A stretch of DNA of 64,000 nt from Rosenbergiella australiborealis (GCF_018494035.1 NZ_JABBFO010000009.1:62001-126000), one strand, 5' to 3'. Counted from the stretch's first letter, positions 1-10,293 are shown. A program made the numbers and translations. The notes: generated by a model from the sequence alone, not told the origin.

Positions 1-133
1 GTTATAGAATTTTTTACCCACCGCTGACTTAGCAAAAAAAGAGATATCCTTTGTTAATTTTCATAGTTTGTATGCCTGCTAAAAATTGCTATAGCTATTG
101 GTATAACAATAATGGTCAACCGTTGGAGTACCC

Positions 134-1078
134 GTGAAAAAAATTCTACCTTTAACTTTGGTGATTAGCAGTTTACTGACCGCCTCCTTCGCGGCCACTG
201 CCGAACAATCAGTGGTCACTATCGGCTTTCAGAAAGCGAGCCTATTTACTATCATCAAATCACGCCAATCCCTTGAAAAGCAGTTTTCACCACAAGGTGT
301 GACCGTTCGTTGGGTTGAATTTCCTGCAGGTCCGCAGATGCTTGAGGGATTAAATATTGGCGCTATTGATCTGGCTGCAACAGGCGATGCCCCACCTATT
401 TTTGCACAAGCAGCACAAGCTGATTTGATCTACCTCGCCCATTCGGTACCAAATCCAAACAGCGAGGCAATCGTTGTCCCTGAAAACTCATCGATTCATA
501 CCATTGCCGATCTTAAAGGTAAGCGGGTAGCACTTAATAAAGGCTCGGATGTGAACTATTTATTAGTTGCTGCACTGCAAAAGGCCGGGCTCAGCTATAA
601 AGATATACAACCCGTTTATCTCCCCCCTGCAGATGCTCGGGCGGCCTTCCAGAAAGGTGCCGTCGATGCTTGGGCAATTTGGGATCCTTACCTCGCCGAA
701 GTCAGCGCTACGACTCACGCCCGCACGATCACAACTGCAGAAGGATTAGTCCCACATTACTCATTTTATTTAGCGAGTCGTAAATTTGCTGAAGGCTCGC
801 CTAAGCTCGCTTTACAAGTCGAAAAGGCCTTAGAAGAAAACGGCCAGTGGGCTAATAATCATAAACAGGAAACAGCACAACTTCTCTCCGCTGCAACCGG
901 TCTCGGAATTAATTATTGGCATACAACCCTAGCGCGTATTGATTATACGACGCAACGTATGACACCGGATGTTTTTAAGCAACAACAAAATTTAGCTGAT
1001 ACTTTCAGCCAGATTCACCTTATTCCTAAGCAGGTTGATGTCAGCAACGCGACTTGGTCTTTGGATAAGAAGAACTAA
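134..1078 (+). CDS. ssuA: Aliphatic sulfonate ABC transporter, periplasmic substrate-binding protein
   Basis: Binds alkanesulfonates in the periplasm and delivers them to the SsuBC importer as a sulfur source. It has 314 residues, close to E. coli SsuA. A signal peptide covers about residues 1-23 (basic MKK, hydrophobic core, AxA-type cleavage near SFAATAEQ). The mature part follows the SsuA pattern: VTIGFQKAS start, PAGPQMLEGLN, AIDLAATGDAPP, and the hinge motif AVDAWAIWDPYLA. The start is GTG at 134 with a TTGGAG ribosome site at 124-129. It lies on the plus strand, converging on ssuD, rather than inside the ssu operon as in E. coli. Identity is strong; substrate preference is inferred. Confidence 0.9.
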   Translation: MKKILPLTLVISSLLTASFAATAEQSVVTIGFQKASLFTIIKSRQSLEKQFSPQGVTVRWVEFPAGPQMLEGLNIGAIDLAATGDAPPIFAQAAQADLIYLAHSVPNPNSEAIVVPENSSIHTIADLKGKRVALNKGSDVNYLLVAALQKAGLSYKDIQPVYLPPADARAAFQKGAVDAWAIWDPYLAEVSATTHARTITTAEGLVPHYSFYLASRKFAEGSPKLALQVEKALEENGQWANNHKQETAQLLSAATGLGINYWHTTLARIDYTTQRMTPDVFKQQQNLADTFSQIHLIPKQVDVSNATWSLDKKN

Positions 1079-1546
1079 GAAAATGACTCGATAAAAAACC
1101 CTTCGATAATTTGAAGGGCTAGATTACCGACAACGTCCTCGCCTCTTGGCCAGGACGTTGATCGACTAGAATGAGTTAACTCATACGTCAATACCCATAA
1201 ATCATCCTCTTCTCGGCGCCCTAAAGAATCCTTTCTATCCCAAAATTTAAGTCAATATGACTTATCGCTCACGCCTAGCTATCAGGTTAGCCGATACAAT
1301 TCACGATGCCTTAACGCGAATGCCAATCCAAGCAAAGTGGTAAAGGTGAAAACCCTCTGTAAAACCCAGCGCTGAGATTAACATGCTCAATACCACTGTG
1401 AATGACGTATTGAAAACAGCCGCTAACCGACTAGAAGCAGTAAAAAAATAGCGCAATCGCAGCCTTCGATGGTTCAAAAAAACCCCTCGTGAAAAGAGGG
1501 GTTCGTCAGCAATCTACTCGGCGAATAAGAGAAGGGTTTTTCGAGC
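1079..1546. other. Convergent ssuA/ssuD intergenic region
   Basis: No gene is supported in these 468 bases. Besides the ssuD terminator there are two other stem-loops: CCCTTC/GAAGGG at 1099-1118, whose T-run lies on the minus strand, and a 9-bp perfect inverted repeat CAACGTCCT/AGGACGTTG at 1131-1160 without a T-run. A short open frame ends near 1451 but has no start or recognisable family. Confidence 0.5.
1475..1504 (-). terminator. Rho-independent terminator of ssuCBD
   Basis: The stem AACCCCTC/GAGGGGTT with a 7-base loop is followed, on the minus strand, by a run of T. It starts about 40 bases after the ssuD stop codon. Confidence 0.8.
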
Positions 1547-2695
1547 TTAACTGGCACTGACTTGTCGTGGTAGCTCGGTATTACCAATTGTTTCGCCATG
1601 TGGCCCGTAACGATTACTCGCCGTATTTGTCGCGAATAACGGCATGACTCGTTCTGCAAAAGACCAGGCTTCTTCTAAGTGCGGATAACCTGATAGGATA
1701 AACTTACTGATGCCGATCGCTTGATATTCGCGGATCCTCTCAGCAACTTGTTGGGCATCCCCCACTAATGCCGTTCCGGCGCCGCCACGGACAAGACCAA
1801 TCCCGGCCCAAAGATTAGGGGAAATCTCTAAATTATCCCGAGAGCCACTATGAAGCTCACGCATTCTGGCTTGGCCTGTGGAATCCATACGCGAAAAAAT
1901 AGCTTGAGCACGGGCAATAATATCATCATCGAGATGTGAAATTAATTGCTCTGCAGCATCCCAGGCTTGCTGTGCAGTATCGCGAACGATCACATGTAAA
2001 CGAATACCAAATTCTACATCTCTGCCGCGTTCTGCGGCCTTTGCTTTTACCTTGGCGACCTTTTCTGCTACCTGCTCAGGGGGCTCTCCCCACGTTAAAT
2101 AAGTATCAACATGTTCTGCAGCAACATCGACGGCAGGGTCGGATGAACCTCCAAAATAGATCGGTGGCCCATTCTCTTGCTGGGTTGGGAAGAGGAGTTC
2201 TGCATTATCAACCTGCAACTGCTCTCCCTGAAAACTGACTTTTTCACCGGCTAATAAGCGGCGATATACATGTAAAAATTCGCGGGTAACTTGATACCGT
2301 TGTGCATGATCGAGGTAAATACCATCGCCTTTATTTTCTTCCGGATCTCCGCCAGTCACAACATTAATCAATAGACGGCCATTAGATATTCTATCCAATG
2401 TACTGGTCATTCTTGCGGCGAGTGAAGGCGGTTGTAAACCAGGGCGAACAGCCACAAGAAATTTTAGCTTTCGCGTTAAAGGCGCTAAGGCAGAAGCAAC
2501 AAGCCAAGAATCTTCGCAACTCTTCCCCGTTGGTATTAAGACACCGGTATAACCTAAGTTATCAGCAGCTAATGCAATTTGTTGTAAATAGGGTAAATCT
2601 ACCGTACGACCACCTTGTTGTGTGCCAAGATAATGGCCATCGCCGTGTGTGGGAAGAAACCAAAAAAATTCGGGAGCGTGCGTTATCTTCTTCAT
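1547..2695 (-). CDS. ssuD: FMNH2-dependent alkanesulfonate monooxygenase
   Basis: Cleaves the C-S bond of alkanesulfonates using reduced flavin and oxygen, releasing sulfite and an aldehyde. It has 382 residues, against 381 in E. coli. It is a bacterial-luciferase-family TIM barrel with the SsuD landmarks [14 protein letters not shown] at the N-terminus, [48 protein letters not shown] in the middle, and [23 protein letters not shown] near residue 300. It is the third gene of a minus-strand operon ssuC-ssuB-ssuD, 28 bases after ssuB. No ssuE flavin reductase is present here, so FMNH2 must come from a reductase encoded elsewhere. Confidence 0.95.
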   Translation of the reverse strand: MKKITHAPEFFWFLPTHGDGHYLGTQQGGRTVDLPYLQQIALAADNLGYTGVLIPTGKSCEDSWLVASALAPLTRKLKFLVAVRPGLQPPSLAARMTSTLDRISNGRLLINVVTGGDPEENKGDGIYLDHAQRYQVTREFLHVYRRLLAGEKVSFQGEQLQVDNAELLFPTQQENGPPIYFGGSSDPAVDVAAEHVDTYLTWGEPPEQVAEKVAKVKAKAAERGRDVEFGIRLHVIVRDTAQQAWDAAEQLISHLDDDIIARAQAIFSRMDSTGQARMRELHSGSRDNLEISPNLWAGIGLVRGGAGTALVGDAQQVAERIREYQAIGISKFILSGYPHLEEAWSFAERVMPLFATNTASNRYGPHGETIGNTELPRQVSAS

Positions 2696-2723
2696 TACTT
2701 ATCACCTTAATACATTAGTTCGG

Positions 2724-3503
2724 TTAAATCGCTCTACGCGCATACTCAGTAGGCAAGGCTTCAGGCTGCATAATTGCCTGTAAAATATGTTGTTCTAACT
2801 GAGCTATTGCAGGCTGAGTGGTTGTACGTGGGTAAGGCACTGCGACATCAACGTCCATCCCAACCACACCGCTATCTAGCATCAAAACACGTTGTGCAGT
2901 GGTCACGGCTTCACTCACATCATGCGTAACAAGTACAACGGTAAACTTCCAGGTTTGCCACAGATCGATTAACAATTGCTGCATTTCCAGACGTGTTAAA
3001 GCATCTAGCGCACCGAGAGGCTCGTCCAATAACAGTAAGCCCGGACGATGAATAAGCGCTCGCGCTAAGGCAACTCGCTGCTTTTGTCCTCCTGATAGTG
3101 TTTCAGGCCACTGTTCTGCTTTATCTGCCAATCCCACGGCGGCCAATACGGCTTGTGCCTCTTCACGCCATTTCCCTTTTAGTCCTAAACCGACATTTTC
3201 GATCACCGTTTTCCAAGGTAATAGACGAGGTTCTTGAAACATTAAACGAACTGCTGAACTCGACTGACTTAACGGTAGACGATTTGCCTGCAACTCCCCG
3301 GAAGATGCCGTCTCTAAGCCTGCTAAAAGCCTTAATAAGGTACTTTTTCCACAGCCACTGCGCCCGACAATAGCGACAAACTGTCCCGCAGGAATTGCTA
3401 AATCTAATGATTGAAGTACCGAATGAGAGCCAAATCGCTTGGTTACTCCCCTTAGAGAAAGTGCGAGTGACTCAGTACGTTTAATTAAACGAATATTTCT
3501 CAT
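2724..3503 (-). CDS. ssuB: Aliphatic sulfonate ABC transporter, ATP-binding protein
   Basis: The ATPase that drives sulfonate import through SsuC. It has 259 residues. Walker A is [12 protein letters not shown] near residue 47, the Q-loop is [10 protein letters not shown], the signature is [15 protein letters not shown], and Walker B is [12 protein letters not shown] followed by the switch histidine in VTHDVSEA. Its start codon overlaps the ssuC stop (ATGA, 3500-3503), indicating translational coupling. The short divergent N-terminal stretch before [11 protein letters not shown] is as usual for SsuB. Confidence 0.92.
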   Translation of the reverse strand: MRNIRLIKRTESLALSLRGVTKRFGSHSVLQSLDLAIPAGQFVAIVGRSGCGKSTLLRLLAGLETASSGELQANRLPLSQSSSAVRLMFQEPRLLPWKTVIENVGLGLKGKWREEAQAVLAAVGLADKAEQWPETLSGGQKQRVALARALIHRPGLLLLDEPLGALDALTRLEMQQLLIDLWQTWKFTVVLVTHDVSEAVTTAQRVLMLDSGVVGMDVDVAVPYPRTTTQPAIAQLEQHILQAIMQPEALPTEYARRAI

Positions 3504-4309
3504 ACAGAAACCTCTTCTTTACGCCATTGGGGATGCCACCGTAATAATCGTTTTTCTAACACAGTGGTTAGGAGATCAGAGAGTTTGCCGAGTAAGGCAT
3601 AAAGGAGGATGGCAAATACCACGACATCCGTTTGTAAAAACTCCCGTGCATTCATTGCTAAGTAGCCAATTCCCGCATTGGCTGAAATTGTTTCAGCAAC
3701 AATTAGGGTTAACCACATCAATCCAAGTGAAAAACGAACACCAACTAAAATCGATGACATCGCTCCGGGCAAAATCACTTGCCAAAATAGCGCAAATCCG
3801 CGTAAACCATAGCTACGCGACATTTCGATTAACTGTTTATCTATCTGACGTATACCGTGAGCCGTATTGAGGTAAAGAGGAAAAAAAGTCCCTAATGCGA
3901 CTAAAAAGATTTTTGCCCGTTCATCAATACCAAACCACAAAATAACCAGTGGGATCAGCGCTAAGTGGGGGATATTCCGTAACATTTGCAATGTGCTGTC
4001 GAAAAAAAGCTCACCTAACCGCGACAATCCAGTAATTAGCCCCATGATTAACCCAGCACTGGCACCGATAGCAAAACCCACCACTGCACGCCAAGCGCTA
4101 ATCGACAAGTTACTCCAGAGATCACCGCTTTTGATGAGTGCCCAAGCTGCGGTGATAATATGCAGAGGTGCAGGTAATACCCGATCTGAGATCCATCCAC
4201 TCGCAGACCCCAATTGCCAAATAATCAGTAGAATAATCGGGAGAACCCAAGGTAAAACCGTTCGTACTGCCCGCGTTGGTTGTTTCATTCTCAACTCCAA
4301 ATCGATCAC
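3500..4309 (-). CDS. ssuC: Aliphatic sulfonate ABC transporter, permease
   Basis: Inner-membrane permease of the sulfonate importer. It has 269 residues with about six membrane segments; the first is near residues 20-36 ([15 protein letters not shown]). The EAA-type coupling loop that contacts SsuB is at about residues 160-180 ([20 protein letters not shown]). It is the first gene of the minus-strand ssuCBD operon, so a promoter is expected in 4310-4451. Divergence of ssuA from this operon is unusual. Confidence 0.92.
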   Translation of the reverse strand: MIDLELRMKQPTRAVRTVLPWVLPIILLIIWQLGSASGWISDRVLPAPLHIITAAWALIKSGDLWSNLSISAWRAVVGFAIGASAGLIMGLITGLSRLGELFFDSTLQMLRNIPHLALIPLVILWFGIDERAKIFLVALGTFFPLYLNTAHGIRQIDKQLIEMSRSYGLRGFALFWQVILPGAMSSILVGVRFSLGLMWLTLIVAETISANAGIGYLAMNAREFLQTDVVVFAILLYALLGKLSDLLTTVLEKRLLRWHPQWRKEEVSV

Positions 4310-4451
4310 AGGTATTCGTCCGGCTTAACGTTCTAAGCCAAAAACCTAGTAAAACGGATTTAGGGTGAGATGAAAAATAAGGATATGTACTTACTAAAGC
4401 AGAATTTTTGCTTTAGCCAGCACAAGAAGGCTGGCTAAAAAAAGACGCGGG

Positions 4452-5171
4452 TTAATTTACGCGTTTTAGCAGTTCAAACATCTGGGTAAAGGCGCGCTCA
4501 CTCACCTGTGGATGGTATTCAGCCACGCCTGGTTTATTTGCTGTTTCATCGGTAAAGGAGTGCACGGCATCATGGTAACTAATGAGTTGCCAATCGACGT
4601 TAACCGTTGTCATTTCGCGGGCAAATTCTGCGAGTTGTTCACGTGGAACAAGTGGGTCTTTAGCACCATCTAACACTAATATTTCCGCTTTGATCTGTGT
4701 GGAGTCATAGTCACCACAGGTGTCTAACCCACCGTGGAAAGAGATAGCAGCACGAATATCCGCACCACTGCGAGCTAATTCTAATGCGCAGTGCCCACCG
4801 AAGCAGAAACCAAATACAGAGATCTTTTGAGCGTCTACCGCTGCCGAGGATTGGCTTTTCAACGCATCAATGGCCGCATTCATTCGTCCAACTTCTGCCG
4901 GCGTATTTTTTACGTCCATCATCGCCGCACCAGCCGCATCAGGATCTGCTGGGCAAACTGTTTCACCGTAGAGATCTGCGACCAACACAACGTATCCCTC
5001 AGCGGCCACTTTTTTCGCTAATTTTGCCGCATTTTCCGTTACGCCCAACCAGTTCGGCGCCATCACTAAACCGGGTAAGGGATGTGATACTTCAGCAGGA
5101 AAAACCAATATCCCCGCTAACGCGGTTTCACCCGCTTGATAAGTGATTGTTTGTGTCGTTATCTGGCTCAT
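4452..5171 (-). CDS. Dienelactone hydrolase family protein
   Basis: An alpha/beta hydrolase of 239 residues. The nucleophile is Cys in GFCFGGHCAL (about residue 122), with Asp in LDGAKDPLVP and His in YHDAVHSF completing the Cys-Asp-His triad typical of carboxymethylenebutenolidases. No signal peptide, so it is cytoplasmic. E. coli relatives are YsgA and DlhH. The natural substrate is unknown in enterobacteria, and nothing nearby suggests aromatic ring cleavage. It appears monocistronic. Confidence 0.85.
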   Translation of the reverse strand: MSQITTQTITYQAGETALAGILVFPAEVSHPLPGLVMAPNWLGVTENAAKLAKKVAAEGYVVLVADLYGETVCPADPDAAGAAMMDVKNTPAEVGRMNAAIDALKSQSSAAVDAQKISVFGFCFGGHCALELARSGADIRAAISFHGGLDTCGDYDSTQIKAEILVLDGAKDPLVPREQLAEFAREMTTVNVDWQLISYHDAVHSFTDETANKPGVAEYHPQVSERAFTQMFELLKRVN

Positions 5172-5310
5172 AATTCCTCAATATTTCCATTATCATCGTG
5201 ACACTACTATAGCCAACATTTACGCCTATTGACCATCACTAGGCTGTAAGCCAGTATTTCCAGTAGGTTAAGTTATGATGGAATAACCCGAGCCTTTGTA
5301 GAGGCTGTTG

Positions 5311-5508
5311 ATGGAGGGAAAGCTGATAGATAACGGTTGGCAAACACTCTGCATCTTGGCAAAACTGGGAACAATAGTTTTTGGCCTCTATCCGCTATAT
5401 TTCGCAATCGCCCAAGCTACGTTAGCGTATACGCATCGCTTTTTTAACCGCTTTTATGCGGGTTTTGATGCGCTTATCACCGCAGGTTTTGGCTTTCTCT
5501 TTTACTAA
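5311..5508 (+). CDS. Small putative membrane protein, possibly a transporter remnant
   Basis: Open frame of about 65 residues from ATG 5311 (an in-frame TTG lies at 5308). It has two hydrophobic segments, about residues 12-34 and 53-65, separated by the basic stretch THRFFNRFYAG. The spacing and the glycine-rich end resemble the C-terminus of LysE/RhtB exporters, so it may be the tail of a decayed transporter. That is a weak resemblance only. The ribosome site is poor. It is followed directly by a good bidirectional terminator. Confidence 0.35.
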   Translation: MEGKLIDNGWQTLCILAKLGTIVFGLYPLYFAIAQATLAYTHRFFNRFYAGFDALITAGFGFLFY

Positions 5509-5523
5509 CCTTTATCCATAAAA

Positions 5524-5550
5524 AAAGCCCATGTTTTTAGCATGGGCTTT
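5524..5550. terminator. Bidirectional terminator downstream of metQ-like gene
   Basis: A 10-bp perfect stem AAAGCCCATG/CATGGGCTTT with a 7-base loop, A-rich before and T-rich after, so it works on both strands. It ends the convergent metQ-like gene and the small plus-strand frame. Confidence 0.8.
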
Positions 5551-5566
5551 TTGCTATTTTCAGTGC

Positions 5567-6370
5567 TTACCAAGCGCGGATCACATCTCCGTGATACACC
5601 TCATTGGCTTTTGCTTCAACTTCAGGTGATTGGAATGCTTGCTTTAACTGCTGTAGCTTCGTGCTGTCTTGATCACCTTGACGGACAACTAAAACATTCA
5701 GGTAAGGAGAGGCTTTCCCTTCCATAAATAAACCGTCTCGCGCCGCCGAAAGTCCTGCTTGTGAAGCAAAGTTATTGTTAATAATTGATAACCAGACTTT
5801 GGGATCGTCCAAAGAACGCGTTAATTGTGGGGTATCAACTAAAACGAATTTTAAATTTTTCGGATTCGCTTTGATATCGAGCAATGTTGGCAGTAGCCCC
5901 TTACTCGGATCAACAGTGATAAGCCCTTGTGCTTGTAATAACAGAAGACTACGACCTAATGTGGTGGCTTCATTGGACAGCGTGACTGTCGCGCCATCCG
6001 GTAATTGGTCTATATGCTTAATTTTTGAGGAATATGCCGCAATCGGGAAGATAAAGCTATTGCCTAGTATGGCAAACTTATAGCCGCGCTCTTTGGCCTG
6101 CATTTCAAGATAAGGCACACTTTGAAATGCGTTAGCGTCAACATCTTTATTAGCCAAGGCTTCATTCGGCTGAACATAATCGTTGAAACTTACGACCTCA
6201 ACGTTCAATTGATATTTATCTTTAGCGACTTGCTTCACTGTATCCCATACCGCTTGATCAGGACCCGTGTTGATGGCCACTTTTACTGTATGTGAATCTT
6301 CTTGCTTACAGCCTATTAAGCCAAATGCACAGATGGCTAATAGCGAAGAGACTAAAATTTTTTTCACCAC
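5567..6370 (-). CDS. MetQ/NlpA family substrate-binding lipoprotein
   Basis: Membrane-anchored substrate-binding protein of the methionine ABC importer family. It has 267 residues with a type II signal peptide and lipobox LIGC (Cys near residue 21). Family motifs include VKVAINTGPDQAVWD, NEALANKDVDANAFQS, and PYLNVLVVR near the end. The start is GTG (6370 or 6367) behind a GAGG ribosome site. No metN or metI is adjacent, so it is an orphan like NlpA. Consensus met boxes lie 38-61 bases upstream, which supports methionine as ligand. Confidence 0.88.
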   Translation of the reverse strand: MVKKILVSSLLAICAFGLIGCKQEDSHTVKVAINTGPDQAVWDTVKQVAKDKYQLNVEVVSFNDYVQPNEALANKDVDANAFQSVPYLEMQAKERGYKFAILGNSFIFPIAAYSSKIKHIDQLPDGATVTLSNEATTLGRSLLLLQAQGLITVDPSKGLLPTLLDIKANPKNLKFVLVDTPQLTRSLDDPKVWLSIINNNFASQAGLSAARDGLFMEGKASPYLNVLVVRQGDQDSTKLQQLKQAFQSPEVEAKANEVYHGDVIRAW

Positions 6371-6407
6371 ATCTACCTCAACATGTCAGATTTTCAGAGA
6401 TTATATT

Positions 6408-6431
6408 AGACATTTAGACGTCTGTACATCC
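6408..6431 (-). promoter_or_regulatory. Tandem MetJ operator (met boxes)
   Basis: Adjacent 8-mers AGACATTT (6408-6415), AGACGTCT (6416-6423, perfect consensus) and GTACATCC (6424-6431) upstream of the MetQ-like gene. Tandem 8-bp boxes are the established MetJ arrangement. Confidence 0.75.
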
Positions 6432-6500
6432 ACTAAATTAGGTTAATATGAGCACTTTCTCTATAATTACAGAAATAGTAAAATTTTATTGAGTGTTGTG

Positions 6501-6839
6501 ATGATAAAACTAAAAGTAATTGTTCCAGTAGTGGCTGTAGTGTGTGCGGCTGTCTGGTGGTTTATGCCTCATTATAGTAACCAAGAAAAGGCATATTATG
6601 TTTCGCTTTACTGCTTACAACCTACCGGGTCTGATCAGCAAATCTTGGCTAGGATGCAACAAACGGTTGAAAATAATAATCAAGACTATGCATTGAAAAA
6701 GCGTCACTTTATTCCCGAGCTGGCACACTATGTAATAGAAACTTCGCATCATCTCACTCCGGTAGAGCAACAACGTGCACAACAGTCGGAAGCCTGTTCC
6801 CAACTCCTCTTAGAAAGACTCCATATTACAGCACAATAA
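6501..6839 (+). CDS. Hypothetical single-span membrane protein
   Basis: About 112 residues from ATG 6501; an in-frame TTG upstream at 6489 is a less likely start. One N-terminal membrane segment (about residues 3-22, VIVPVVAVVCAAVWWF) is followed by a soluble domain of about 90 residues with two cysteines (SLYCLQP and SEACSQ) that could pair in the periplasm. I do not recognise the family. It stands alone, divergent from the MetQ-like gene. Confidence 0.6.
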   Translation: MIKLKVIVPVVAVVCAAVWWFMPHYSNQEKAYYVSLYCLQPTGSDQQILARMQQTVENNNQDYALKKRHFIPELAHYVIETSHHLTPVEQQRAQQSEACSQLLLERLHITAQ

Positions 6840-7035
6840 TGATGTGATGGCAGGCAGCACTGTAATAAGGAAATACAAACTAAAGAGCATTAAGCGATAA
6901 GAGCAACTGACGAAATTCTCCAATGTTGCTCTACTGACTACTTGATAAGACACGCGATGGGTATAGGGAAGAGTGAGCATCCTTGCCCATCATTGAATCT
7001 TGCACGGTTTTAGTCGTCCTTTTCCTGCACCCTTT

Positions 7036-7905
7036 TTAGCGCCCTTTCTTTTGACGACCAGGTTTAGTAAATTTCTGACGAGCGGCGGGTTTCTTTGTGG
7101 CTCGAACAGCCACGACTGGGGGCGCAATATCGGGCCTCTTCAGGGCTTTTTTTACCGGTTTTTTTTCAACGGGTTTGTCTTCTGAAGAAGAATCTTCGAT
7201 TAAGTTAAACAGCTCAATCAGCTCATCATCAGTAAGATCACGCCACTCACCTAGAGGAATCCCCGTGAGTTTTACATTCATAATGCGAGTACGTTCGAGT
7301 TTCGTTACCTCAAAACCGAAATGCGTACACATCCGACGGATTTGACGATTTAATCCTTGAACAAGGATAATACGAAATACGTGGGTATCGAGTTTTTTGA
7401 CTTTGCATTTTTTCGTTACCGTCCCGAGCATGGGTACACCTGCACCCATACCACGAATAAATTCGTCCGTAATCGGCTTATCGACCGTCACGATATACTC
7501 TTTTTCGTGATTATTCCCCGCACGTAGAATTTTATTAACCAAATCACCGTGGTTAGTTAAAAAAATTAACCCTTGAGAATCTTTATCGAGACGCCCAATC
7601 GGAAAAACACGCTTACTGTGATTCACAAAGTCGCCGATATTATCGCGTTCTGTCTCTTCCATCGTGGTGACGATGCCAACAGGTTTATTTAAGGCAATTA
7701 ACACGAGATCGTCGTCATTACGTGGTTCAATCAACTGACCATTTACCATGACTTCATCGCCTGGATAAACCTGAGCCCCAACGGCTGCGCGGCGACCATT
7801 GATAAAAACATTACCTTGTTCAATGTAACGATCGGCATCGCGACGAGAACAGATACCGCTCTCGCTGATATATTTGTTGAGACGTACAGATGTATTAGTC
7901 AGCAT
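7036..7905 (-). CDS. rluF: 23S rRNA pseudouridine(2604) synthase
   Basis: Isomerises U2604 of 23S rRNA (and, in E. coli, U35 of tRNA-Tyr). It has 289 residues, against 290 in E. coli. An N-terminal S4 RNA-binding domain (about residues 7-50, [21 protein letters not shown]) is followed by the RsuA/RluF catalytic domain with the active-site Asp in [14 protein letters not shown]. The C-terminal tail, about residues 235-289, is Lys/Pro/Arg-rich and likely disordered. Monocistronic. Confidence 0.93.
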   Translation of the reverse strand: MLTNTSVRLNKYISESGICSRRDADRYIEQGNVFINGRRAAVGAQVYPGDEVMVNGQLIEPRNDDDLVLIALNKPVGIVTTMEETERDNIGDFVNHSKRVFPIGRLDKDSQGLIFLTNHGDLVNKILRAGNNHEKEYIVTVDKPITDEFIRGMGAGVPMLGTVTKKCKVKKLDTHVFRIILVQGLNRQIRRMCTHFGFEVTKLERTRIMNVKLTGIPLGEWRDLTDDELIELFNLIEDSSSEDKPVEKKPVKKALKRPDIAPPVVAVRATKKPAARQKFTKPGRQKKGR

Positions 7906-7972
7906 GGTTCCTCCGAAAAAACGGACTATACCTGATTTTCTCGAAGGTTTGGAGAGAGAATGATGAAAGTCG

Positions 7973-7992
7973 AGGGGGCAATATCGCCCCCT
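7973..7992. terminator. Stem-loop after the aminotransferase gene
   Basis: A 7-bp stem AGGGGGC/GCCCCCT with a 6-base loop lies just after the stop of the aminotransferase gene. It has no clear T-run, so function as a terminator is only likely. Confidence 0.4.
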
Positions 7993-8000
7993 GCTATCTA

Positions 8001-9188
8001 CTAAGAAGAAATAGCCTGTAATGCGCGCGCGATACGGACACCCGCTTCATTTGCACGCTCTTGTGTAAGCATTGAGTAAGAAAGGCGCAACGAATTAAGC
8101 TCTGGGTTCTCAGCAAAAAACACTTCTCCTGGCACAAACACCACTTTTTCCATAACACAGGCTTCAAGCAAGCGACTCGCATTAATACCGGATTTAAGAT
8201 GACACCATAAAAACATACCGCCTTCTGGACGATTAAAGGTTATCGCATCACCCAGATGACGCTGTAACGATTCAATTAACCAGTCACGGCGTTGCTCATA
8301 CGTCTCTTTCAACAACGCAATACGTTCATCGATGCGACCTGAAGAAATATAGCGAGCAGCAATATGCTGATTGAGCGTTGAGGTGTGTAAATCTAAAGCC
8401 TGCTTCGCAACGATAATGGCCATCAAAAATTTTTCTGGCAGCGCTAACCAGCCTAAACGTAACCCTGGCGAGAAAATTTTCGAGAAACTCGACATGTAGC
8501 ACACATTATGGTCATCCCCATAAAGTTTCTGTGCTAATGAGAAAAAGCTCTCGCGACGCTCTGTCGTAAAGGCTAAATGACCGTAGGGATCATCTTCAAC
8601 AATCACAACCTGATAACGGTGAGCAAGTTTTACAATTTCAGCACGCTCTGCATTCTCTATGACTCGCCCAGTAGGATTACCAAACGTCGGGATAAGATAG
8701 AGCATCTTCACTCCGCCGGCAGCGAGGCGCGTTTCTAAAACAGCTAAATCGATATTCTCGTCTTGATAAACCAACTCTTCAACAATAGCTTCCGTATAAT
8801 CGAAGAGCTGTAGTGCCGCTAAATAGGTGGGCCGCTCGACCAGTACCACATCGTCCTTTTCCAGAAAAACACGGTTTAAGAGATCAATACCCTGCTGTGA
8901 ACCGTTAGTAATCAAAATTTGCTGGGGATCTAACGTTAATCCTGATTTTTTGCTCCATACGGCGATACTTTCACGTAACGGTTGCTCACCTTCTGTCACT
9001 GAGTATTGAAAGACATCGCGGTGATCTTCAGCAAGAATCTCTTTAATCACACTGTCAATTCCCTCAACATCGATCATATCGGTGGCAGGAATTCCCCCTG
9101 CTAAGGAGATAAAGCCTGGCTCTTTACTAAATTTAAGTAGTTCTCGAACCGGTGAAGAATGTATCGCTGCAGATTTCTTAGAAAGCAT
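8001..9188 (-). CDS. PLP-dependent class I/II aminotransferase
   Basis: Fold-type I aminotransferase of 395 residues, in the 2-aminoadipate/MocR-like branch. Landmarks are [14 protein letters not shown] at the N-terminus, the nucleotide loop [11 protein letters not shown] (near 95), NPTGR, VVEDDPYG-like [12 protein letters not shown] with the pyridine-contacting Asp, the Schiff-base lysine in [15 protein letters not shown], and [10 protein letters not shown] near the C-terminus. It lacks the GntR-type DNA-binding domain of full MocR proteins. Substrate unknown. It is divergent from the GntR regulator at 9541 across an AT-rich gap. Confidence 0.82.
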   Translation of the reverse strand: MLSKKSAAIHSSPVRELLKFSKEPGFISLAGGIPATDMIDVEGIDSVIKEILAEDHRDVFQYSVTEGEQPLRESIAVWSKKSGLTLDPQQILITNGSQQGIDLLNRVFLEKDDVVLVERPTYLAALQLFDYTEAIVEELVYQDENIDLAVLETRLAAGGVKMLYLIPTFGNPTGRVIENAERAEIVKLAHRYQVVIVEDDPYGHLAFTTERRESFFSLAQKLYGDDHNVCYMSSFSKIFSPGLRLGWLALPEKFLMAIIVAKQALDLHTSTLNQHIAARYISSGRIDERIALLKETYEQRRDWLIESLQRHLGDAITFNRPEGGMFLWCHLKSGINASRLLEACVMEKVVFVPGEVFFAENPELNSLRLSYSMLTQERANEAGVRIARALQAISS

Positions 9189-9540
9189 GGATTAACCTGT
9201 CGCCCTTACGTGATAAACGTTGATAAGATTTTCTCAACCTTAGCAAAATAACGCCGTAGAGTCATGAACATCTCGTGGCACGAATAACAGATAAATTACT
9301 CTTATCCCATCCGCAAACCCTTTTAAGAATACTTCAATTATATCGTTATTAAATTATATTTATAAAAATAGAATATATAATAATTAACATAATATTAAGT
9401 GGATTGTTTTTTATTAAAAAATAAAAGATAAAATCTAATTATTTAAAAAACAAATCAGTATCATCACTAGTTTTCTTTAAAATTTTTCGGATTTATGTTA
9501 TAAATAAAATTCGTAATGGATTATTTACATAGAGATTTCT
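9189..9540. other. AT-rich divergent intergenic region
   Basis: It separates the aminotransferase gene from the GntR regulator. No gene is visible. The half next to the regulator is very AT-rich (9340-9530), as expected for an H-NS-bound promoter region. No clear operator palindrome of the TGGT-ACCA type was found. Confidence 0.4.
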
Positions 9541-10260
9541 ATGATTACCCACACTGTTATTTTTGCTCCAATTGGAGAAGCAAGTAGAACAGAACAAATC
9601 ACCCAGAGACTTTCTAATGCTATTATTTCTGGTTTATTAGAAAAAGGAGAACAGCTCCCTAATGAATCAGAGCTAGCACGAATGATGGGGGTTTCCCATA
9701 TAACTATTAGGGATGCATTAAATACATTGAGAAATAAATCGTTAATATATACTGTTCGCGGTCGTAACGGCGGAAGTTTCATTAGCGATAATATTGAGGA
9801 TTACATCACATATTTTCACCCCTTTAATAATGTGAGTTCTGATTTTTTAGCTGACCTTGGTGAAATGCAAAGCGCTCTCATTATTCATAGTGCACGTCTT
9901 TCCGTTAGACGAATGACTGAAGAAGATCTCGCGCTACTCAATAACCTTGTTGAAACATTAGCAAAGTCTGACACTCCACAGCTAAAGACCCAGTCAGATA
10001 TGCGCTGCCTGCTTACGCTGGCTGCAAACTCGCAATCATCAAGATTAGCAGGACAGGAATTAATTATACTGACCGAATGGGCACCTCTTATTTCTCTTCT
10101 TTATAAAGATGATAAGTTTCATCCGGCCAGCCTATTTCATTATAAACAGCTCATTAATGCATTAATGATGAGAGATGAATCGCTTGCAACTACTCAAGCT
10201 CATGCTTTAATTGAGTTTTTTATCTCTTCATTAATTGAATATAAAATGAGACTTAGTTAA
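9541..10260 (+). CDS. GntR family regulator, FadR/FCD-type
   Basis: Transcription factor of 239 residues. The N-terminal winged helix-turn-helix (about residues 15-80) has the GntR signature LPNESELARMMGVSHITIRDALNTLR followed by the wing GRNGGSFI. The C-terminal helical part (about 95-235) matches the size and layout of an FCD ligand domain but is divergent. It is first in a plus-strand cluster with a Cache-like protein, a dicarboxylate transporter and a secreted MRJP-family protein, so it probably regulates that cluster. The effector is unknown. Confidence 0.8.
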   Translation: MITHTVIFAPIGEASRTEQITQRLSNAIISGLLEKGEQLPNESELARMMGVSHITIRDALNTLRNKSLIYTVRGRNGGSFISDNIEDYITYFHPFNNVSSDFLADLGEMQSALIIHSARLSVRRMTEEDLALLNNLVETLAKSDTPQLKTQSDMRCLLTLAANSQSSRLAGQELIILTEWAPLISLLYKDDKFHPASLFHYKQLINALMMRDESLATTQAHALIEFFISSLIEYKMRLS

Positions 10261-10293
10261 TCGATAACGTAAATTCAGGATGAAGTCAGAAAA

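Noticed and set aside
8001-9188. Aminotransferase as the missing ovothiol lyase OvoB
   Set aside because: It has 2-aminoadipate/MocR-type aminotransferase motifs and is 50 kb from ovoA; nothing ties it to sulfoxide cleavage.
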